From Chloroflexota bacterium (GTDB lineage: Bacteria; Chloroflexota; Dormibacteria; Aeolococcales; Aeolococcaceae): 15,411 nucleotides of DNA. Of the stretch, positions 1 to 5,404 are shown in pieces. The stretch lies in assembly GCA_005889515.1 (NCBI GenBank), contig VBHE01000286.1, positions 15,829-31,239 of the forward strand, given 5' to 3'. The translations under genes and the position numbers were made by a program. The notes under the pieces were generated by a model. It searched no databases, was not told where the DNA came from, and saw only the letters and a program-made list of their open reading frames with translations. How positions within the stretch are numbered: the first letter of the stretch is position 1; each line of letters opens with the position of its first letter.

Positions 1-936
1 CTCCACGGGTGGGAGGTGGGCAGCACCTGCACCGACGGGAGCTGCGTCCTCGCGGTGCGGGCGACCGCCGACGGCGGCCGCACCTGGACGGCGCCGTCCC
101 CGGTCGACCCCCGACCGACGGGCGCGGACGCGACGGCGCGGGTCGCCTTCCGCGGCGCCCGCAGCGGCTTCGTCGCCGCCGCCGGGCTCCTGTACACGAG
201 CGGCGACGGCGGGCGTACCTGGAGCCGGGCGTCCCTGCCCGACGGCGTGGTCGCGGTGGCCCCGGTCGGCGCCTCGGTGTGGGCGCTGCAGGCCTGCCCC
301 GGGTCGCCCCCGTGCTCGGTGCGCGTGCTCGCTTCGACCGACGACGGCCGGCACTGGGCCGCCATGGCGGCGGGGCCCGCGGTGGCCGGCGCGGACGCCA
401 CGATGGTGCGGGTGAGCGCGGTCGACGCATTCGTCGCCGGCTCGGGCTCGGCCGGGCGTGGCGGCTCACGGCTCGCCGCGACCCACGACGGCGGCCACAG
501 CTGGGAACAGCTCCCCGATCCGTGCGGCCCGAGCCCGGCAGGGGCCGCCCCGGTGATCGCGGCGCTCGAGCCGACCGAGCTCTGGGTCGCCTGCGACGGG
601 CCGGCGGACCGGGCGGTCTACCGCTCGCGCGATGGGGGGAGGCACTGGGAGCAGCGCGTCTCGGCGGCCCCGGGGGCGGGCGCCCTCGGCGCCGCCGGCT
701 CGCCGGCCGCGCTCGCCCTGGCGCCCCGGGGACCCGTCTACCTCGGCCTCGAGCCGGGCCCGCTGCTGCGCAGCTCCGACGGCGCGACGTGGACGGTGTC
801 GCTCGAGGCGACGACCGCCGGCGGAGTCCGCCTGGTCGAGTTCGTCGACACCGCCCACGGATGGGTGGTCACCGGCGACGGCCGGGCGCTCGGCACCGCC
901 GATGGAGGTCGCACGTGGATCCCGCTCGCGCCCTAG
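1..936 (+). CDS. Asp-box (BNR/sortilin-like) beta-propeller repeat protein, 5' truncated
   Basis: The reading frame is open from the first base, so the N-terminus lies outside the window; 311 residues are visible before TAG at 934-936. Seven Asp-box motifs (S/T-x-D-x-G-x-T/S/H-W) recur at visible residues 22-29, 66-74, 112-119, 161-168, 209-216, 258-264 and 299-306, for example TADGGRTW and THDGGHSW. Such motifs sit in the hairpins of beta-propeller blades in sialidase-like, sortilin-like and photosystem-assembly YCF48-like proteins. The repeats make a propeller fold likely. No sialidase catalytic arginine triad is evident, so I do not call an enzyme. Proteins of this sort are usually exported, but the signal peptide would be upstream. 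The last 22 bases overlap the start of the deacetylase gene, which suggests translational coupling. Confidence 0.8.
   Translation, partial: LHGWEVGSTCTDGSCVLAVRATADGGRTWTAPSPVDPRPTGADATARVAFRGARSGFVAAAGLLYTSGDGGRTWSRASLPDGVVAVAPVGASVWALQACPGSPPCSVRVLASTDDGRHWAAMAAGPAVAGADATMVRVSAVDAFVAGSGSAGRGGSRLAATHDGGHSWEQLPDPCGPSPAGAAPVIAALEPTELWVACDGPADRAVYRSRDGGRHWEQRVSAAPGAGALGAAGSPAALALAPRGPVYLGLEPGPLLRSSDGATWTVSLEATTAGGVRLVEFVDTAHGWVVTGDGRALGTADGGRTWIPLAP
904..909 (+). promoter_or_regulatory. Shine-Dalgarno site deciding the GTG start at 915
   Basis: GGAGGT at 904-909 lies five bases before GTG at 915. It sits inside the 3' end of the preceding gene and selects a start that puts a lipoprotein signal peptide at the N-terminus of the deacetylase. 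Confidence 0.7.
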
Positions 937-2000
937 CCGCGGGGCTGGCGGCGCTGGTGCTCGCCGGCTGCTCCGCGCCGTCGGCGCGCGGCGCCGCATC
1001 GCGCACACCGGTCGCGCCGGCGCCCTCGCCGCCGTCGAGCACTCCGCTCGCACGCCCCACATCGGACTCCGGGCGTCCGCCCCAGCTCGTCGCCGTCTCC
1101 TTCGACGGCTCGGGCGACGTCGGGCTGTGGCGGTACTGGCGCGCGGTGGCGCGCCGTGACCACGCCCACCTCACCTTCTTCCTCAGCGGGGTCTACCTCC
1201 TGTCGGCGGCCGACGCGCGCCTCTACCGCCCGCCGCGCCGTCCCATTGGCAGCTCCGACATCGGCTTCGTCGAGGCCGCCCCCGGGATGTCCGACCGCGC
1301 CACGATCGCCGCACTGCTCGACGAGATCGCCGCCGGGCGCGCCGAGGGGCACGAGCTCGGCACCCATTTCAACGGGCACTTCTGCGGCCCCCGCGGGGTC
1401 GCCTCCTGGTCGGCCGCCGACTGGGCCGCCGAGCTCGACGCCTTCGACACCCTGCTCGAGGGCGCCCGGGTCCACAGCCGGCTCGGACCGAACCAGGCGG
1501 CGGCCCCGCGGCCCGCGGCCGCGGTGGTCGGCGGCCGCACCCCCTGCCTCGAGGGCGACCTCGGCGTCCTGTATCCCGTCCTCCGGGCTCGGGGGTTCCG
1601 CTACGACAGCAGCGGCACCGGCCCCGAGGGCGAGTGGCCGGTCCGCGAGGCGGGGCTGTGGAGCCTCCCGCTAACCATCGTGCGCCGGGCGGGGACGCCC
1701 CACCGCAACGTCGCCATGGACTACAGCTTCTACGTCAACCAGTCCGGCGCCGTCGACATCCCGCCCGCCACGGAGCCCGCCCTCGAGGAGCAGACCTACG
1801 CCAGCTACATGGACTCCTTCCGGGCCCTCTACGCCGGCGACCGCGCGCCGCTGATCATCGGCCACCACTTCGCCACGTGGAACCACGGCGCCTACCTGCG
1901 CGCCCTGACCCGGCTCCTCGACACGGTGTGCGGCCTCCCCGAGGTGCGCTGCGTCTCCCTCGCCGAGCTCGCGGAGTGGCTCGACGCGAGGTCCGGGTGA
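915..2000 (+). CDS. Polysaccharide deacetylase-like (NodB-fold) lipoprotein
   Basis: A 361-residue protein predicted to be tethered to the outer face of the membrane. The GTG start at 915 has a good SD and gives a signal peptide with lipobox LAGC (residues 16-19), followed by a Pro/Ser/Thr-rich linker to about residue 55. The body resembles the carbohydrate esterase 4/NodB fold: a first strand VAVSFDGSGD (59-68) where the family has T-F-D-D-G, a metal-site-like HELGTHFNGH (146-155) with the H-x3-H spacing of motif 2, FRYDSS (228-233), and PLIIGHHF (312-319) near the end. Motif 1 has a single Asp after Phe instead of the usual pair, so the substrate or metal ligands may differ from chitin/peptidoglycan deacetylases. 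It overlaps the Asp-box gene upstream by 22 bp and the convergent methyltransferase by 109 bp. Confidence 0.75.
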   Translation: MDPARALAAGLAALVLAGCSAPSARGAASRTPVAPAPSPPSSTPLARPTSDSGRPPQLVAVSFDGSGDVGLWRYWRAVARRDHAHLTFFLSGVYLLSAADARLYRPPRRPIGSSDIGFVEAAPGMSDRATIAALLDEIAAGRAEGHELGTHFNGHFCGPRGVASWSAADWAAELDAFDTLLEGARVHSRLGPNQAAAPRPAAAVVGGRTPCLEGDLGVLYPVLRARGFRYDSSGTGPEGEWPVREAGLWSLPLTIVRRAGTPHRNVAMDYSFYVNQSGAVDIPPATEPALEEQTYASYMDSFRALYAGDRAPLIIGHHFATWNHGAYLRALTRLLDTVCGLPEVRCVSLAELAEWLDARSG

Positions 2001-3013
2001 GGGGACGGCTCGACCCGCTCGGCGACGAGGGCGAGGTTCTGGGCCAGCCAGGGGAGCGGCCTGCCGAGGTCGACCACCCGCCGGAGCAGGACCGGGTGGT
2101 TGGGGGCGAAGCGGCAGAACACGGAGTGCACCGCGTCGCGCAGGCCGCGCCGCGGCACCCAGACGGGCAGGGGCAGGACCAGGCCCTCGAGATGGCGGAT
2201 GCGCGCCCCCGCAGCGGCCACCTCGGCGCGCAGCTCGGCGACCGTGTACTCGTGGAGGTGCTCGGGGTTCTGGACCTGCTCACGCCCGGTGACCCGCGCC
2301 CAGAGGTGGCGGCGGTTCGGGGTGGTCAGCACCAGCCGGCCACCGGGACGGAGCAGCGACACCCAGGCGCGGAGCGCCGCGGGGCGCTCGACGAGGTGCT
2401 CGATGATCTCCCCCGCGTAGACGGCGTCGAACCCCCCGGCGGCGAAGGGCACGCGCTGCGCGCTCCCCCGGACCGCCGCCCCGGCACGGCCGGTGCGGAG
2501 CACCTCCCGAAGCGCCTCGCCGTCCCAGTCGCAGGCGACCAGGTCGAAGCTCCACGGACCCGCCATCCCCACGAGCGAGTAGCCGGAGCCGAGGTCGAGC
2601 ACCCGCCCGGTCACCCCGCGGAGCAGCCGCCGCGCCTGCTCGATCCGGGCGGCGTGGAAGGCGGTGTTGAAGGGCTGCGGGGTCGCGTAGCTCACCTCCT
2701 GGTGGTGCTCGCGCCCGTAGTGACGGCGGAGCACCTCGGCGTCGGTGGAGACCACCTCGTGGGCGCGCCCGTTCACGGTGAAGGTGAGCCGGGGCCAGGG
2801 GATGAAGCCGTCTGCGACCTCCTGCTCCGCGGCGCGACGGCCGTCGACCCGGCAGAGCTCTGGGGAGAGCAGGTCGATCTCGAGCCGGGCGCCGCCCTCC
2901 GGGAAGCGCCAGCGCCCGGCCACCGCGCCGCCGTCGGGATCGTGGAGGAGCACCTCGACCGGCCCGGCGGGAAGGGCGAGCTGGAACTCCGCGGCGCGCT
3001 CGGCTGTGGGCAT
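1892..3013 (-). CDS. Class I SAM-dependent methyltransferase
   Basis: A 373-residue protein. After about 100 N-terminal residues without a recognisable domain comes a Rossmann-type methyltransferase core: motif I VLDLGSGYS (138-146) for SAM binding, the post-I acidic pair CDWD (161-164), motif II FDAVYAGEIIEHL (195-207) and motif III LLRPGGRLVLTTPN (220-233). The EHL and LRPGG signatures are typical of Methyltransf_11/UbiE-like small-molecule or lipid/glycan methyltransferases; the substrate cannot be deduced. ATG at 3013 is taken as the start although the SD is weak. It lies 20 bp downstream of the CPPxxMC gene on the same strand, so the two may be cotranscribed. The last ~36 residues, a basic Ser/Arg-rich tail, are encoded antisense to the deacetylase 3' end. 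Confidence 0.85.
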   Translation of the reverse strand: MPTAERAAEFQLALPAGPVEVLLHDPDGGAVAGRWRFPEGGARLEIDLLSPELCRVDGRRAAEQEVADGFIPWPRLTFTVNGRAHEVVSTDAEVLRRHYGREHHQEVSYATPQPFNTAFHAARIEQARRLLRGVTGRVLDLGSGYSLVGMAGPWSFDLVACDWDGEALREVLRTGRAGAAVRGSAQRVPFAAGGFDAVYAGEIIEHLVERPAALRAWVSLLRPGGRLVLTTPNRRHLWARVTGREQVQNPEHLHEYTVAELRAEVAAAGARIRHLEGLVLPLPVWVPRRGLRDAVHSVFCRFAPNHPVLLRRVVDLGRPLPWLAQNLALVAERVEPSPHPDLASSHSASSARETQRTSGRPHTVSRSRVRARR

Positions 3014-3033
3014 CGGCCCCGGATGCTAGTGGG

Positions 3034-3531
3034 TCAGGGGGCGACGGTGACGCTCAGCCGGTAGATCTGCATGTACATCGGGCACATCCGCCCCGGCGGG
3101 CAGGACGGCGCCCTGCTCGCGTCGACGGTGGCCGTCCCCTGCGAGCCCGCGATGAAGGTCGCCGAGGTCGTGCTGGTCGGTCCGGGCGACGGGGTGGCGC
3201 ACATCGCGTTCGGCGGGCAGACGAACATCGGCTTCATTCCGCTGTCGCGCATCACCTTCTGATCGCTGCTGGTCGGCGTGCTCCAGCCCCCGTGGAGGGT
3301 GACGGTGAGCGTGTCGCCGCGGCGCAGGGTCACCGACTTCATGTTGTCGGCCTCGGTGGCCACGGCATGGTGATGCCGGGCCTTGAGATGACCGCGGGCG
3401 GCGCTCGCCACGGCGGTGGTCGACTTCGCCGACACCACCTGCCAGGCGGAGCTCACAGCGACCGTCGCCATGACCCCCGCCAGCGCGCACCGCACCGCCG
3501 GCCGGACCGGCCGGCTGCGCCGCTTGTCCAC
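3034..3531 (-). CDS. Small exported protein with twin CPPxxMC motifs, function unknown
   Basis: A 165-residue protein of no family I recognise. GTG at 3531 is chosen because a purine-rich SD (minus-strand AGGAAGGGAG, 3550-3541) precedes it and because the frame opens with a basic n-region (DKRRSRPVR), a hydrophobic core and an A-x-A-like cleavage site near residue 35. The mature part has a His cluster (ARHHHA, 51-56), a beta-rich stretch (SVTLRRGDTLTVTLHGGWS, 66-84), and two matched motifs, CPPNAMC at 105-111 and CPPGRMC at 144-150, separated by a Ser/Thr/Gly-rich segment. The protein ends in an alternating strand (YRLSVTVAP). The paired cysteines suggest two short disulfide or metal-binding loops on a beta-sandwich-like secreted domain; this is inference. 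The methyltransferase follows 20 bp downstream. Confidence 0.7.
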   Translation of the reverse strand: MDKRRSRPVRPAVRCALAGVMATVAVSSAWQVVSAKSTTAVASAARGHLKARHHHAVATEADNMKSVTLRRGDTLTVTLHGGWSTPTSSDQKVMRDSGMKPMFVCPPNAMCATPSPGPTSTTSATFIAGSQGTATVDASRAPSCPPGRMCPMYMQIYRLSVTVAP

Positions 3532-3540
3532 TCTTTCTCA

Positions 3541-3569
3541 CTCCCTTCCTGGCGGGCGTCCCTCCCGCC
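3541..3569 (-). promoter_or_regulatory. SD and adjacent leader hairpin of the CPPxxMC gene
   Basis: Reading on the minus strand, GGCGGG and CCCGCC (plus 3564-3569 and 3551-3556) form a 6-bp stem with a 7-nt loop. It ends directly against the SD at 3550-3541. A hairpin so close to the ribosome-binding site could affect initiation, but it may equally be chance in GC-rich DNA. Confidence 0.35.
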
Positions 3570-3632
3570 GCCGAGAAGAGAAACGGCTGAGAACCGCGAA
3601 CTTTGCACCGGAGCCCACGTTGCCCGGGGATG

Positions 3633-3672
3633 TCTTGCCGAGTTCTTGCCCCCCTCTTACCGACCTCTTACC
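3633..3672. repeat. Four direct repeats at exact 11-bp spacing (OmpR/PhoB-type site)
   Basis: TCTTGCC at 3633-3639 and 3644-3650 and TCTTACC at 3655-3661 and 3666-3672 form four copies of TCTT(G/A)CC, each starting 11 bp after the last. Seen from the minus strand the unit is GGYAAGA-N4. Seven conserved bases plus four variable ones per helical turn is the known architecture of winged-helix response-regulator sites, such as the GTTCACC units of actinobacterial PHO boxes. The array lies about 100 bp upstream of the CPPxxMC gene (minus) and about 260 bp upstream of the CRWHDC-repeat gene (plus), so the former is the nearer target and both are possible. No regulator gene is in the window. Confidence 0.6.
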
Positions 3673-3932
3673 GGGGAAGGACCATCCTCCCCCGAAGAAC
3701 GTGCAGCGGCGCAACGGCGGGAAGGGCGCCCCACACGGTCGTCGTGTCGATCCTGTGGCTGGGCAGAGGGTGGCGACGGCCTGCGGACCGACGAGGGGTT
3801 CGGCCTCTCCGCTGACTGTGGCACTGCGCAGCAGTGATCGCTGAGGGAGGGGCTGCCGCAGGGTTCAATCGACGACCATCGGCGCCGCGGTGCCATGCGC
3901 CGCGGCCATGCATTGAGAGATAGGGAAAGGGA
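3673..3932. other. Divergent intergenic region, mostly featureless
   Basis: This stretch between the 11-bp repeat array and the CRWHDC-repeat gene shows no coding pattern I trust on either strand. It contains a short inverted repeat, CACTGC-GCA-GCAGTG (3822-3836), and ends in the purine run GATAGGGAAAGGGA that serves as the ribosome-binding site of the next gene. I could not pick a convincing -35/-10 pair. Confidence 0.5.
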
Positions 3933-4307
3933 ATGATCTACAGAATGTCTGCACTGCGCCGGCTCGTGGCCGTGGGCGCGGTGATGGTGGCCTGTGCGGC
4001 GGGCAGCCTCGCCCTCACCACCACCCATGTGAGCGCGGCGACGGCCGCGCCGTCGGTGACCGCGGCCGCCCCGGCGGACGCGACCCCGATGACGCCCAAC
4101 GACTGGTGCCGCTGGCACGACTGCGGCCGTGACCGCGGCGGCGACTGCCGCTGGCACGACTGCGGCGGCGGCGACCGCGACTTCTGCCGCTGGAACGACT
4201 GTCGCGGCGATCGCGGCGGCGACCGCGACTTCTGCCGCTGGCACGACTGTCGCGGCGATCGCGGCGGCGACCGTGACTGGTGCCGCTGGCACGACTGCTG
4301 GCGGTAA
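3933..4307 (+). CDS. Exported repeat protein with five CRW[HN]DC motifs, function unknown
   Basis: A 124-residue protein. The N-terminus (MIYRMSALRR then a hydrophobic core, cleavage near VSA-A at 35) is a Sec-type signal peptide, followed by an Ala/Pro-rich linker to about residue 57. The rest is repeats: C-R-W-[HN]-D-C at 59-64, 72-77, 85-90, 101-106 and 117-122, joined by Gly/Asp/Arg linkers, with periods of 13, 13, 16 and 16 residues. Every mature cysteine (ten) is in a motif, and the protein ends two residues after the last one (WR). Each motif offers Cys, His, Asp and Cys in six residues, suited to metal binding or a small disulfide loop. I know no matching family. ATG 3933 follows TAGGGAAAGGGA closely; ATG 3945 in the same frame is an alternative start. 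A perfect hairpin follows the stop. Confidence 0.75.
   Translation: MIYRMSALRRLVAVGAVMVACAAGSLALTTTHVSAATAAPSVTAAAPADATPMTPNDWCRWHDCGRDRGGDCRWHDCGGGDRDFCRWNDCRGDRGGDRDFCRWHDCRGDRGGDRDWCRWHDCWR
4179..4298 (+). repeat. In-frame 48-nt tandem repeat (2.5 copies)
   Basis: Copies begin at 4179, 4227 and 4275 (the last is partial, 24 nt). The first two differ only by an Asn/His codon change and a third-position change. The near-identity at DNA level, including synonymous positions, indicates recent duplication inside the gene. Two shorter, more diverged units precede them. Confidence 0.8.
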
Positions 4308-4323
4308 CCGGGAGAGGCTCCAG

Positions 4324-4350
4324 GGGGAGAGCCGCACTGCGGCTCTCCCC
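4324..4350. terminator. Bidirectional terminator hairpin between convergent genes
   Basis: GGGGAGAGCCGC (4324-4335), loop ACT, GCGGCTCTCCCC (4339-4350): a perfect 12-bp stem. It sits 16 bp after the stop of the CRWHDC-repeat gene and 7 bp beyond the stop of the convergent Gly/Cys-rich gene. There is no T-tract on either side, so termination would rest on the strong GC stem. Confidence 0.7.
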
Positions 4351-4357
4351 ACCGGTC

Positions 4358-5230
4358 TCAGTGCTTCTTCTTCGAGTCGTGCCCGTTGTGGAACGACGAG
4401 AAGTGGAAGTCCCTGAACCCGTGGAAGTGGAACCCGAAGTCGGAGAACGAGCCGCAGCCGTGATGGCTGTTGTTGTCGTCGTCTCCGCCCGATCCGAGGA
4501 ATCCGAAGCCCAGGCAGTCGTTGTGACCACAGCCGCCGCCGAAGAAGCCGCACCCGATGCCGGGGCAGCTGCCGCTGAAGGTGCAGCCGGGGCCGAGCCC
4601 GCCGAGGCCGTTGATCCCGCAGCCGGAGAAGCTGAACAGGCCGCAACCGCCGAGCCCGAAGCCGCCGAGGCCGCAGCCCAGGCCGATGAAGCAGTCGTTG
4701 ACCCCCGACGCGCCGAGACCGCAGCCGAGCAGGCCCCCGGACGCGGTGGCCTTGCAGGTGCCGAGCCCGTTGGCGCCCGGGTTGGCCGGGTTGCACGCGG
4801 CGGTGGCGACGCAGTTGAGCAGGCTGCAGCTCGAGTTGTTCGCCGCGCAGGTCGGCAGCCCGCAGTTGTTGTTCGAGGCGCTGCACCCCGGGACCGGGGT
4901 GTCGAACGGCTGCGCCGCCGCCATCGGGCCGTTCACCACGGCGGGCAGGCCCGGCGCGCCCACCCGGGCGGCGGACGCGGCGGTGTGCGCGGCCGCCATC
5001 GCGGTGACCGGCGTCGCGGTGGCGACCTCCCCGGTGCCCGCGGGGAAGGCGTAGGCGATGCTGCTGATGTCGGTGACGTCGGTGGAGTCGCCGGGGTTCA
5101 CGTCCACCGCGACCACCCCGGACGGCTGCGCGCTGCGCGCCAACACCGTGGTGGCGAGCCCTGCGCCGGCGCAGGCGATCCCGGCCGCGGCCACCCCCAC
5201 GAGCGCCGCCAGTCGGAGTCTGACGGTCAT
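4358..5230 (-). CDS. Exported Gly/Cys-rich protein with His/Phe-rich tail, function unknown
   Basis: A 290-residue protein. ATG 5230 has a good SD (minus-strand GTGGAGGA, 5247-5240, nine bases upstream) and opens with a signal peptide (MTVRLRLAALVGVAAAGIAC and on, cleavage probably near residue 31). Residues 35-110 are an Ala/Thr/Val-rich domain with no cysteine. From 116 to 259 there are 18 cysteines in a Gly/Leu/Phe/Asn-rich low-complexity context (patterns such as GLGCGLGGFGLGGCG). The end is acidic (GGDDDNN), then His/Phe-rich (FGFHFHGFRDFHF), then KKKH. This resembles structural or surface-coat sequences more than enzymes and should be heavily disulfide-linked if exported. No family is recognised. 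It converges on the CRWHDC-repeat gene across a shared terminator. Confidence 0.75.
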   Translation of the reverse strand: MTVRLRLAALVGVAAAGIACAGAGLATTVLARSAQPSGVVAVDVNPGDSTDVTDISSIAYAFPAGTGEVATATPVTAMAAAHTAASAARVGAPGLPAVVNGPMAAAQPFDTPVPGCSASNNNCGLPTCAANNSSCSLLNCVATAACNPANPGANGLGTCKATASGGLLGCGLGASGVNDCFIGLGCGLGGFGLGGCGLFSFSGCGINGLGGLGPGCTFSGSCPGIGCGFFGGGCGHNDCLGFGFLGSGGDDDNNSHHGCGSFSDFGFHFHGFRDFHFSSFHNGHDSKKKH

Positions 5231-5305
5231 CGGTTCATGTCCTCCACATGCCCGCTGCCGGGGTGCTCGGCGACCGACCTGAGCAGGATGATCCGCTCAC
5301 CATCG

Positions 5306-5324
5306 GGCACCTCGCACAGGTGCC
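5306..5324. promoter_or_regulatory. Operator-like inverted repeat in a divergent promoter region
   Basis: GGCACCT (5306-5312), five bases, AGGTGCC (5318-5324): a perfect 7-bp inverted repeat. It lies in the 174-bp gap between the Gly/Cys-rich gene (minus) and the acVLRF1 gene (plus), about 75-80 bp from each start. The symmetry and position suit a dimeric repressor site; a short RNA hairpin is the alternative. Confidence 0.4.
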
Positions 5325-5404
5325 GCGGCGATTCCCTTCACGCGGCGAGGAGCGTAGCAGATGCACTGGACGCACCCCGGACGGACGTTCGTGGACGCGC
5401 GGCG

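Noticed and set aside
3026..3541. Alternative minus-strand frame starting at GTG 3541
   Set aside because: It overlaps the CPPxxMC gene out of frame, has no signal peptide or hydrophobic pattern and lacks its own SD.
4083..4300. Regularly spaced repeats resembling a CRISPR array
   Set aside because: The repeats are in-frame codons for CRW[HN]DC, the intervening sequences are themselves repeated rather than unique, and no cas gene is nearby.
3657..4886. A 409-residue minus-strand frame over the Cys-repeat cluster
   Set aside because: It runs antisense to the CRWHDC gene and out of frame with the Gly/Cys-rich gene, contains long Arg/Ala/Val runs and crosses the terminator hairpin.
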